Assembly (NCBI GenBank): GCA_017849585.1
Contig: JAFIGT010000030.1
Coordinates: forward strand, 155,620-219,619
Direction: 5' to 3'
Source of the DNA: Verrucomicrobium sp.
GTDB taxonomy: Bacteria; Verrucomicrobiota; Verrucomicrobiia; Methylacidiphilales; UBA1321
DNA length: 64,000 bases
A program made the translations under genes and the position numbers. Within the stretch, counting starts at the first letter, position 1. Each line of letters starts with the position of its first letter. The notes beneath the pieces are model-generated. The model did no database searches. It was given only the letters and a program-made list of their open reading frames with translations, and was not told where the DNA came from. Below, piece by piece: positions 51,478-58,718 of this stretch.

Positions 51478-53376
51478 ATGACTGTTGGCAACCGATCGGA
51501 TTTCCCCGAGGAATCCCAGGATAACCTCTCCGGCGAGTGGACCGATCCCCAATGGGTCGGCGCGCATCCCGCAGCTTTTGGCCAATTGGCCCCCGAAGAT
51601 GTCGTCGGCCGCTGCAAGGTCGTCCGCGAACTCGGCACCGGTGGCATGGGAGCCGTTTACCTCGCCACCCATACCACCCTCCAGATCGACGTCGCGCTCA
51701 AGATTCTGCCCCCCGCCATGGCTCGTGAACGCGTCGAAATCGCCCAGCGCTTCATCCGCGAAGCCCAGCTCGCCGCCCGGATCCGCCACCCCAATGTCGT
51801 CTCCGTCATGGATGCCGACTTCGACCAGTCCACCGGTCTCTACTACATCGTCTTCGAATACATCTCCGGCGGCTCCCTCGCGCAACGCCTGCGTCAGGGC
51901 CCCCTGCCCGAATCCGAAGCACTTCGCATCATCCTCGACATCGCCCAGGCTCTCGTCGTCGCCGCCGAGCACAAGATCGTCCATCGCGACATCAAGCCCG
52001 ACAACATCATGCTCGATCACCGCGGCAACGCCAAGCTGGCCGACCTCGGCCTCGCCAAGCAGGATTTCGCCGCCGCCCAAGTCCAGCTCACCCAGACCGG
52101 TGCCTCCGTCGGCACGCCGTCCTACATGAGCCCGGAACAAATTCGCGACGCGCAAAACGTGGATGCGCAGGACGACATCTACAGTCTCGGCGCGACTCTC
52201 TACGAATGCCTCACCGGCACCCCGCCCTATGCCGCCGCCAATCCCTACAACGCCGTCGGCCAGATCCTCTTTTCCCCCACTCCTGATCCACGCGCGATCC
52301 GTTCCGACATCTCCCCAGAACTGGCCGAAGTCTGCAAAAAGATGATGGCCAAAAAAAAGGAGGATCGCTATCGCGACGCCCTCTCCCTCGTCGATGACCT
52401 TCAGGCGCTCAAACACAGCAGCACCTTTGGTGGCCTCATCCCCGAATGGGCGCGACGCCTCCCCCAAGCCGCCGTGAATCCCCAGCACACGTGGCTCGCC
52501 AACGAAATCAGCAAGAGCCGCCGCAAACTCAAATTCAGCGACCTCCTCCTCTTTGCCATCGTCCTCGCCGTCACCGTCTGGGTTGTTCGCGCCATGCTCA
52601 TTCACGAAGAACCGCCCGTCACATCCACCCCGGCCTCACAACCTCCCACCGCCAGCGCCTCAGCCACATCCGCTCCCAGCGATCCCGTTCTCCAAGCCCC
52701 GCGCGCCCTCCCCGTTGAAGGAGAATCCGCCGCCCACACCCCCGAACCCACACCCCTGCCTTTCCCAGCCCAACCGACTCCCATCGCCCTGCCACCACCC
52801 GAACCGATCGCCGGTGAAGAACCACCCGCCGCGCCAGCTCCAGACATCCACCCCCAAATCAGCGCTTTCCAGGCCAAGGCCCTCGCGGAACAAATGATTC
52901 CCGAAGCCGTGCGCGGCAACCTCATGCAAATCACCGGTCCGCGCCGTCCCGGCAGCCCCACCCCCGCCTCCTGGCGCTTCCTCTACTGGGACCCCACCGC
53001 CGACCAACACGTCCGCGCCGTCACCGTCACCGATGGCGTCGCCGCCCCGGCCAAAGAAGGCTTCGTCGAACTCGGCAAACTCCGCGTCGTCTCCTACAAG
53101 AAAAACGAAATCGTCGCCCCCGCGCGACTCCTCATCGACTCCACCAAAGCCCTCGAAATTCTTCAAGCAACTCCCCAACTCCAGAACGTCCCCATCACCA
53201 GCGCCAATTACTTCCTCGACAAAGGCAAAGGCGACCTCCCTCCCGTCTGGCGCCTCACCCTCTTCACCAAGCGCAACAACGACGAGATCCAGCTCGGAGA
53301 AGTCCGCGTCCTCGCCGACACCGGACTCATCCTCGAATTCGGCATCAAACTCAACCGCCTCCCCGCCCAACCCTGA
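51478..53376 (+). CDS. Membrane Ser/Thr protein kinase (Hanks type) with extracytoplasmic tail
   Basis: In this 632-residue protein the kinase domain (about 42-310) has glycine loop 'LGTGGMGAVYLATH', catalytic-pair Lys in 'VALKILPP', catalytic loop 'IVHRDIKPDNIMLDH', metal motif D-L-G in 'LADLGLAK' and activation segment 'GTPSYMSPEQIRD'. A single membrane span lies at about 358-378. A Pro/Ala-rich linker (about 380-460) and a C-terminal domain of about 170 residues of unknown fold follow. The start at 51478 is uncertain (no Shine-Dalgarno), with an upstream ATG in frame at 51211. It is monocistronic before the tRNA gene. The phosphorylation target is unknown. Confidence 0.88.
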   Translation: MTVGNRSDFPEESQDNLSGEWTDPQWVGAHPAAFGQLAPEDVVGRCKVVRELGTGGMGAVYLATHTTLQIDVALKILPPAMARERVEIAQRFIREAQLAARIRHPNVVSVMDADFDQSTGLYYIVFEYISGGSLAQRLRQGPLPESEALRIILDIAQALVVAAEHKIVHRDIKPDNIMLDHRGNAKLADLGLAKQDFAAAQVQLTQTGASVGTPSYMSPEQIRDAQNVDAQDDIYSLGATLYECLTGTPPYAAANPYNAVGQILFSPTPDPRAIRSDISPELAEVCKKMMAKKKEDRYRDALSLVDDLQALKHSSTFGGLIPEWARRLPQAAVNPQHTWLANEISKSRRKLKFSDLLLFAIVLAVTVWVVRAMLIHEEPPVTSTPASQPPTASASATSAPSDPVLQAPRALPVEGESAAHTPEPTPLPFPAQPTPIALPPPEPIAGEEPPAAPAPDIHPQISAFQAKALAEQMIPEAVRGNLMQITGPRRPGSPTPASWRFLYWDPTADQHVRAVTVTDGVAAPAKEGFVELGKLRVVSYKKNEIVAPARLLIDSTKALEILQATPQLQNVPITSANYFLDKGKGDLPPVWRLTLFTKRNNDEIQLGEVRVLADTGLILEFGIKLNRLPAQP

Positions 53377-53427
53377 GCAAATGCCTCCTCCATTTCCCAC
53401 CTATTTTTGCGCCAACGATTTCTCCTG

Positions 53428-53433
53428 TAAAAT
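53428..53433 (+). promoter_or_regulatory. Possible -10 box for tRNA-Ser
   Basis: TAAAAT at 53428-53433 with TTTGCG at 53406-53411 (16-bp spacing) would start a transcript about 52 nt before the tRNA. Only a weak -35 match, so the call is tentative. Confidence 0.25.
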
Positions 53434-53492
53434 CTTCTTCCCACCCAAGGGCAATTCCGATTAAAGTAACCGCCCTTTGTCAGTCTTTTAAT

Positions 53493-53579
53493 GGACGGGT
53501 CGCATAGTGGTTTAGTGCGGTCGCCTGGAAAGCGGCTGTGGTGTTAAAGCCACCGAGGGTTCGAATCCCTCCCCGTCCG
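53493..53579 (+). tRNA. tRNA-Ser (anticodon GGA)
   Basis: The gene is 87 nt and folds as a class II tRNA. Acceptor GGACGGG (53493-53499) pairs with CCCGTCC (53572-53578), with discriminator G at 53579. The anticodon stem GTCGC/GCGGC encloses loop CTGGAAA with anticodon GGA at 53527-53529. The variable arm is GTGG/CCAC and the T arm is GAGGG-TTCGAAT-CCCTC. CCA is not encoded. The recombinase gene begins 58 bp downstream, so the 3' half is a likely attachment site. Confidence 0.92.
53555..53579 (+). other. Likely attachment site (attL-type) in the tRNA-Ser 3' end
   Basis: Tyrosine recombinases beside a tRNA 3' end usually integrate into the T-arm/acceptor region, here 53555-53579. I searched downstream by eye for a second copy of GGGTTCGAATCCCTCC and found none inside the window. 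The other boundary is therefore unresolved. Confidence 0.35.
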
Positions 53580-53636
53580 CCCTCTCAAACGCCTAAAATC
53601 TTGCGTTTTTGTGACAGAGTTGTGACACTCCAATCC

Positions 53637-54860
53637 ATGGCAGTCACCTTCCCTGTGAGAATTAAAGCGGGAGCAACCACAGTCACCATCTTTCGTTCTC
53701 CGGTCAAGAAGCACTCGAAGACCTACAATTCCTACGTCCTCAGCTACTACGAAGGACTCACACGAATCCGGCGGCGCTTCAATGATTACGAGACCGCCCG
53801 AGCTGAAGCTGGTCGCGTCGTCGCTAACCTGATTAACACCGACACCCGAGCTCTGGAACTCACAGGCGAGGACGCTCGCATTGTCTCCCGAGCTAAAGAG
53901 GCGTTGGCTCATTTGAATCTCCCCCTCGATCTTGTGGCGGTCGAATACGCCGAGGCATGCAAGATTCTCGGCGGAAAGCGCATCTTGGAAGCCTCGAAGT
54001 TTTACGCCGCCCACGCCGGTAAAACCACCAAGACAAAACCTATTCCCGAATTGATCGATGAGTACCTTAAGCAAGTCGCGGCTGATGGGAGATCCGGCTA
54101 TCACTTGCGCGACCTTCGTCTTCGCCTAGGTAAATTCTCCAAAGCGTTCAGCAAAGAAATCAGCGCGCTCACCTCGGAAGAAATCAATCAATGGCTTCAG
54201 GAATTAGGTACTTCGCTGCGCACCCGCAAAAACTACCGGGAAACAGTTCGTAGTTTCTTCCATCATCTGCAACGCAAAGGCTATCTGGCGCGAGGACTTC
54301 CCACCGCTGCAGACGATACCTCGCAAGTTAACGTTCCCGACTCTGATATTCTTATCCTCACCGTGCCAGAGCTGAGAACCGTACTCGCCGCAGCCCCGGA
54401 ATGGATGTTACCTACTCTGGTACTCAAAGTATTCAGTGGAATCCGAACCGAGGAACTATGGCGGATGCATTGGGAGAATATCGATTTTACCCACGGGTAC
54501 ATCCGACTCACCGGAGCCATCACTAAAACCAAGCAGAAGCGACTCGTCCCCATCCTTCCAAACCTAAAAGCATGGCTTCATCCCTATCGAAAGATGAAGG
54601 GGCGCATCTGCGCGAGGTGGAAGAACTCACATACCCTCACGGACTCCTGGTCGGTATTCGGACAGAAACTTGGGGTGGCGATGGGCGAAAATAAACTGCG
54701 ACATAGCTACATCAGCTACCGCGTAGCCCAGACAGCTGATATTCCCAAGGTGGCAGGCGAAGCCGGGAACAGCGTCCGCGTCATCCAAAAAAACTACCTC
54801 GAACTTGTCACCCCTGAACAAGGTAACGAATGGTTTTCAATCGTGCCGACTCAGTCTTAG
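53637..54860 (+). CDS. Tyrosine-type site-specific recombinase/integrase
   Basis: ATG 53637 was chosen because the frame upstream is tRNA sequence; 407 residues. The SAM-like core-binding domain is at about 140-240 and the catalytic domain at about 250-400. Catalytic residues are Arg in 'FSGIRTEELWRMHWENIDF', beta-hairpin Lys in 'AITKTKQKRLVP', Arg-His in 'NKLRHSYISYRVA' and the nucleophile Tyr in 'VIQKNYLELVTPEQ'. The first box-II His reads Asn (N-K-L-R-H) and the later His/Trp reads Asn in 'AGNSVRV', as in a recognisable subgroup. It sits directly after tRNA-Ser and has weaker GC bias than its neighbours, fitting a mobile element. Confidence 0.88.
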   Translation: MAVTFPVRIKAGATTVTIFRSPVKKHSKTYNSYVLSYYEGLTRIRRRFNDYETARAEAGRVVANLINTDTRALELTGEDARIVSRAKEALAHLNLPLDLVAVEYAEACKILGGKRILEASKFYAAHAGKTTKTKPIPELIDEYLKQVAADGRSGYHLRDLRLRLGKFSKAFSKEISALTSEEINQWLQELGTSLRTRKNYRETVRSFFHHLQRKGYLARGLPTAADDTSQVNVPDSDILILTVPELRTVLAAAPEWMLPTLVLKVFSGIRTEELWRMHWENIDFTHGYIRLTGAITKTKQKRLVPILPNLKAWLHPYRKMKGRICARWKNSHTLTDSWSVFGQKLGVAMGENKLRHSYISYRVAQTADIPKVAGEAGNSVRVIQKNYLELVTPEQGNEWFSIVPTQS

Positions 54861-54916
54861 GCCATCCGAAAAGTCGGTATTAAAGATGACTTTGTCTCGG
54901 GATTGCCTTTTATATG

Positions 54917-54934
54917 AGTCGATTTATAACGACT
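54917..54934. promoter_or_regulatory. Dyad immediately before the Rep-like gene
   Basis: AGTCG (54917-54921) and CGACT (54930-54934) flank ATTTATAA, ending two bases before the ATG at 54937. It could be an operator or a hairpin that controls ribosome access. No separate Shine-Dalgarno sequence is visible. Confidence 0.4.
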
Positions 54935-54936
54935 AA

Positions 54937-56529
54937 ATGGCCATTCGAGCTCTGCTCTCATTTCTTTCGGAAAAGGAAAGAACACGTCTAATAAGCGGCC
55001 TAGATGTTCACGCTGGCGAAGATGAACAAGATGAGGCGGAGAAAATTCTTGATAAACTGGTCAATTTTCGAGGAGTTCGCAAAAACCCACCCAAACGCAG
55101 GCACGGTCCGAAGCCAGCTAAGTCCACAAATTCGACGGAAGAGACTCTGAGGTTCCATTTAAACGAAATCAGAAAGTTTCTCGAATATGGGCGACGGGAA
55201 AAGCCTACGCTTGAAATGAAGTGGAAACCATCTGCGGAATACAAGAGGTTATCCGATCTCGAAGTGCTTCAGTTTTCGCTCAAAATATTTGAAACCTTTC
55301 ACACCACCTGTCGCGACGAGCTGTACCTGACACGCCAAGAACGACGGACCCTAGCTCATGCCTGCCTGCAAGGGAGCAAGCGCCAGAACGGTTGGCTATC
55401 ACGGCTAAATCGAGCAAGCGGCCCTTTCGCCCTATCCTCCATCCCGTCACGGCATGAGCTTTGCACATGGCTATGGGCCCCTCTTAGCAACTGCACCATG
55501 TTCCACCTCGGAGGATGGGTGATTACCCACTGCAAGACCCATACCCCCTGTGGATCTGACATTCAGATCCCTACCTTCGGTTGCCGCATGACCCACGTGG
55601 AAACCGGAATCGTAGTCACAGCTAAGCAATCTCTAATCACATCCGTGCAAGCCTCGCTACCCCGTGTGCTCTACGGGAGCAACGGTATTTGCCTGAGCTC
55701 GGATGAGGAGATCCAGAAAGCCCTGACCATAATCAGCCAACGCGTAGACGAGGTTGCTACGGAACCACAAAGACGCCCCCTATTCAAGAGCGTCCATTTT
55801 ACGCTCAACCTTCCATGTGATCCCCGCAAAGTCATCCAAGCTCATAGCCACGCCAAGTTTATCTTCGTACATAGTGATGCCGAAAGTTATTCCAGTGATC
55901 TGGACCGCTATCATCACCGCAACCTCCGCTGGAAGGGGGCGAACGTCGTTTTGACAATGTACAACAAGGCGCTTGAGATGACGCGCCGCAATCCCGGTCA
56001 CATCAAGCAGTGCAAGGATTGTCTACGTATTGAGCTCCAAGTGAAAGCCACTAAACTATTGAACTTTTTGATCAACGACAACAAGGACATTCCGGTCGAT
56101 GCTCTGAGCGCTGCTAAATCTTATGCCGTTCTCCGCGCGGCACTGTGTACATTCACAAAGATCACACCGTCTAGCAACTTCAAGATCAGTACGATTAACC
56201 TATTGGCATTGGCCATAGCCAACGGGCTAAAGGGACCTGCTGGCGAAGACCTTCTCGAACTTTACCGCCCAACGGTGGAGTCAGAGACGTTTCGCAAAAA
56301 TCGGAAACTCATTCTACAAACCGCTCATAAGTATACTCAATTTGATTGGAACAAGGAATTGCCGGAACGTCTCACGAGGTTCGTGAACGTCCACCCCGAC
56401 GGTCGTGAAGAGTTGATCACCCTGCCCGTGCCGCTCCCGGCCGATCCGGGACCAAATCTATCTCAGTACGGACGGAAAAAGGAGCCAGTGGTTCCGCTGC
56501 CTGCGCCGCCAACCATGGTACCGCAATAG
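54937..56529 (+). CDS. Putative replication initiator-like protein of a mobile element
   Basis: The 530-residue protein has a basic N-terminal region (about 40-70, Lys/Arg/Pro-rich). The central part contains 'SVHFTLNLPCDPRKVIQ', 'AKFIFVHSDAESYSS' and 'ANVVLTMYNKALEMTRRNPG' followed by 'CLRIELQVKATKLLNFLI'. The 'Y-N-K-x-x-E ... L-R-I-E-L' pattern recalls gene II/X-type replication proteins of filamentous phages and related plasmids (Phage_CRI-like). Several Cys/His residues in 'WVITHCKTHTPCG' may bind metal. The C-terminal 35 residues are Pro-rich. Codon use is more mixed than in the flanking genes. The Rep identity is an inference from motif and context; otherwise it is an unknown accessory protein. 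Confidence 0.5.
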   Translation: MAIRALLSFLSEKERTRLISGLDVHAGEDEQDEAEKILDKLVNFRGVRKNPPKRRHGPKPAKSTNSTEETLRFHLNEIRKFLEYGRREKPTLEMKWKPSAEYKRLSDLEVLQFSLKIFETFHTTCRDELYLTRQERRTLAHACLQGSKRQNGWLSRLNRASGPFALSSIPSRHELCTWLWAPLSNCTMFHLGGWVITHCKTHTPCGSDIQIPTFGCRMTHVETGIVVTAKQSLITSVQASLPRVLYGSNGICLSSDEEIQKALTIISQRVDEVATEPQRRPLFKSVHFTLNLPCDPRKVIQAHSHAKFIFVHSDAESYSSDLDRYHHRNLRWKGANVVLTMYNKALEMTRRNPGHIKQCKDCLRIELQVKATKLLNFLINDNKDIPVDALSAAKSYAVLRAALCTFTKITPSSNFKISTINLLALAIANGLKGPAGEDLLELYRPTVESETFRKNRKLILQTAHKYTQFDWNKELPERLTRFVNVHPDGREELITLPVPLPADPGPNLSQYGRKKEPVVPLPAPPTMVPQ

Positions 56530-56540
56530 TCTGTCCCAAT

Positions 56541-56566
56541 CCCCAGGTCGGCCTTTCGACCTGGGG
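56541..56566 (+). terminator. Strong terminator-like hairpin after the Rep-like gene
   Basis: CCCCAGGTCG (56541-56550) and CGACCTGGGG (56557-56566) form a perfect 10-bp stem with loop GCCTTT, 11 nt after the stop codon, followed by TTGCC. It probably ends transcription from the mobile element and, in reverse, shields it from the LacI gene. Confidence 0.6.
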
Positions 56567-56590
56567 TTGCCTAGTCCGTGAGAAGCAGTC

Positions 56591-56691
56591 CGTTCTCGCC
56601 TCGTGTAAGAGGGTGGCGGGAGTTCCGAAGCGCAGCGGAAGGAACCCCGCTCGTCCTCAAACGAGCCGTAGGGCCGGTAGGCGCGAGAACG
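56591..56691. other. Multi-stem structured element
   Basis: An outer 9-bp stem, CGTTCTCGC (56591-56599) with GCGAGAACG (56683-56691), encloses two further hairpins. One is GCGGG-a-GTTCC (56616-56626) with GGAACCCCGC (56641-56650). The other is GCTCGT with ACGAGC (56649-56666), whose first two bases compete with the end of the previous stem. It lies between the Rep-like gene and the convergent LacI gene. It could be a structured RNA, a replication origin or a recombination site. No family recognised. Confidence 0.5.
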
Positions 56692-56746
56692 AGACAGCAT
56701 CCATCGACCGACACGGAAACTCTAAACCGATATGGCTCATGACGTC

Positions 56747-57784
56747 TCATCGCACCGGAAGCAGCGTTTGCCCATCATGCCACTCACTGGAAAGACTTAG
56801 GAGTAGGTTAGTGCCCGTGGGATCGGAAGTGAGTGGCGTGCCGTGCTCTAGGATGGAGATCAACTGATTCGCGGCCATTCTTCCCATGTTTAGATAGTTT
56901 GTCTGTAGTCCGCTTTCCCGGCATCCGGTTTGGCAGTCGATGCGGCATACGCCGAGATCTTGTGGCACGCGGATTTGAATTTCGTTAAGCCAGTCGAGAA
57001 CTCCGGGGCCATTGACGACGACAACGTCCGGTTTGCGCTTTCGCAGCCAGCGGCGAAAGGCCGAGGCAGTGAACTCTTTTTCGTCCTGGAAAAGCACCGA
57101 AATCTCAACTTTCGGGTGAAAAGTCTGAAAGAGAAGCAATGCGGAGAGGACGGCCCATCGCCGCGTTTCTTCTCCGTGTCGGCTGACGGCCAACCCGATA
57201 CGACGATAACCGAGCCGATGGAGGTGATCAAACATGGTTGAGAGATCATCGGGCAGATTGCGGGTGATGGCTGGCAGGGTCGGGTAAATTAAGGCGTGGC
57301 CGATTTGAATGCCTGTCATGTGATCCCAATCGAAATTGAGTGAAATGGACGTCCACTCGGTCTGCGGACTGACCGGGCAAACAATGCATCCCCGAATGCC
57401 ACGCGCCCTCAGTTGTCGACTCAGCGCCCTTTGATCGGACGTTCCGCTAGGCAAGCGATGGCATTCCACAGCATACCCCAGCTCCTTGGCGCGATTGAGT
57501 CCACCACGGTACATCTGCGTGAGCCAGGGAAGCTCTTTGAAGGCGCTCGGTTCGGCGAAGGCCAAGAAAGCAAGCGTTTCCCGGTACACAGGTTTGTCCG
57601 AGCGACGGGCAAAAGCGAGTGCATTGGATAACATCGGATCTCGAATATACCCGAGTTTTTGCGCCAGTTGGGTAATGCGTTCCCGAGTGGAAGGATCCAC
57701 GCAGTGCAGCCCTCGCAGGGCACGGGAAACGGTGGCGGGGTTGACTCCGGCTTGTTCGGCAATCAGACGAAGGCTCACTCTCAT
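56747..57784 (-). CDS. LacI-family transcriptional regulator
   Basis: The 345-residue protein has an N-terminal helix-turn-helix and hinge, 'MRVSLRLIAEQAGVNPATVS' followed by 'RALRGLHCVDPSTRERI'. A periplasmic-binding-like effector domain follows, with 'LPWLTQMYRGGLNRAKELGY', 'LHRLGYRRIGLAVSRHGE' and 'PQDLGVCRIDC'. It probably senses a sugar and controls the divergent glycoside hydrolase operon at 57888. A 15-bp palindrome covers its own start codon, implying autoregulation. Its promoter would make a nearly leaderless mRNA. Confidence 0.9.
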   Translation of the reverse strand: MRVSLRLIAEQAGVNPATVSRALRGLHCVDPSTRERITQLAQKLGYIRDPMLSNALAFARRSDKPVYRETLAFLAFAEPSAFKELPWLTQMYRGGLNRAKELGYAVECHRLPSGTSDQRALSRQLRARGIRGCIVCPVSPQTEWTSISLNFDWDHMTGIQIGHALIYPTLPAITRNLPDDLSTMFDHLHRLGYRRIGLAVSRHGEETRRWAVLSALLLFQTFHPKVEISVLFQDEKEFTASAFRRWLRKRKPDVVVVNGPGVLDWLNEIQIRVPQDLGVCRIDCQTGCRESGLQTNYLNMGRMAANQLISILEHGTPLTSDPTGTNLLLSLSSEWHDGQTLLPVR

Positions 57785-57797
57785 GCAAGTGTTGCAT
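57783..57797. promoter_or_regulatory. Palindrome over the LacI start codon, candidate operator
   Basis: ATGCAA-GTG-TTGCAT is a perfect 15-bp inverted repeat covering the lacI-type start codon and part of the predicted -10 box. It is a likely autoregulatory site. Confidence 0.45.
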
Positions 57798-57822
57798 TAG
57801 GCTGGAATTGCAGATGAGGCAA
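57794..57822 (-). promoter_or_regulatory. Predicted promoter of the LacI-family gene
   Basis: On the minus strand, TTGCCT (57817-57822) and TAATGC (57794-57799) are separated by 17 bp, placing the transcript start at about the ATG. Confidence 0.4.
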
Positions 57823-57830
57823 GGATGAAG

Positions 57831-57860
57831 TTGAGTGTAATGACATTCTAAATGTATTCA
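57831..57860 (+). promoter_or_regulatory. Candidate promoter and internal dyad for the glycosidase operon
   Basis: TTGAGT (57831-57836) and TATTCA (57855-57860) are 18 bp apart. The spacer contains the dyad ACATT-CTA-AATGT (57843-57855), a possible operator. This arrangement argues against the ATG at 57852 as the start of the first operon gene and for the ATG at 57888. Confidence 0.35.
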
Positions 57861-57887
57861 CCAACTTACGACAACTTGGAACCACCT

Positions 57888-58697
57888 ATGACTCCTCCCC
57901 TCCGCCTCAATCGGACCGAATGCTGCCTGTGGATTTGGGCAATCACGCTTTGGATGGCTTGCCTGAGCCTCCACGCCAGCGTCATCTATTCAGAAACTTT
58001 TGATAGCTCTAGTAACACCAACCTTTCCGCAATGGGATGGAAGGCTTATGGTGGCGCCACTGCGGTCGATATCAGTAGCGTGGCGGCTTCCAATACGCTC
58101 TTTGTTTCCGGCGCTGCCGGGAATCCCGGACCAGCCACCGGCTATCTCGCGGCCATTATCGGCAACAACAGCACATCGAATCCCAACGAATACACCAGTT
58201 ACGCCACGATTGAAACTGGTTTAAACCTTGATTTGACTGGATCAACCATTAGTTGGACGATGAACGGAAGTACGGGCGCAACGGTGCGGTTGCGGCTACT
58301 GGTGCAAGTCAACGGGTCGTGGTATGCCAGCAATGTCAGCGATACGAGCTACGGATACTACACGCCCAGCCAGTATGGGACGGGAACTGATTTCACCAAT
58401 GCCGTCACATCGGACATTACCAAGACCTTCACATTTACGACCAACTCCTCGGCCTGGAGCAGTTTCACCCTGGACTCAGGTAACTCCCTCTCCCTCGGAA
58501 GCGCGCTGACGCAGTCTCTGGAGTCCTCGGTCATTACGGGCATTGGTTTTTACATCATGGGTGGAGGGACTGGACGCCTGGATACATTGGAAATTTCCTC
58601 GGTGCCAGAACCGGGTCTCGTTACGCTAATGGCGAGTTCAGCCTTTTTTGCCATAGTCCTGTATCGTCAGCGAAAAGGTGTGAAAATAACGGTTTGA
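57888..58697 (+). CDS. PEP-CTERM sorting domain protein
   Basis: Start at ATG 57888, since an upstream in-frame ATG at 57852 overlaps the predicted promoter; 269 residues. A signal peptide ends near 'SLHASVIYS'. A beta-sandwich lectin-like domain rich in Ser/Thr/Asn/Gly follows, then a C-terminal 'SSVPEPGLVTLMASSAFFA' and 'YRQRKG', the PEP motif, membrane span and basic tail recognised by exosortase. It would be sorted to the cell surface. A paralogue without the tail lies four genes on (61872). It is first gene of a five-gene operon divergent from LacI. Confidence 0.87.
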   Translation: MTPPLRLNRTECCLWIWAITLWMACLSLHASVIYSETFDSSSNTNLSAMGWKAYGGATAVDISSVAASNTLFVSGAAGNPGPATGYLAAIIGNNSTSNPNEYTSYATIETGLNLDLTGSTISWTMNGSTGATVRLRLLVQVNGSWYASNVSDTSYGYYTPSQYGTGTDFTNAVTSDITKTFTFTTNSSAWSSFTLDSGNSLSLGSALTQSLESSVITGIGFYIMGGGTGRLDTLEISSVPEPGLVTLMASSAFFAIVLYRQRKGVKITV

Positions 58698-58718
58698 ACC
58701 GTTGGGAGAAATCAAGAG

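Noticed and set aside
51292..52605. Minus-strand open frame opposite the Ser/Thr kinase
   Set aside because: Gly/Asp/Val/Glu-rich mirror reading; the plus strand has all the kinase motifs.
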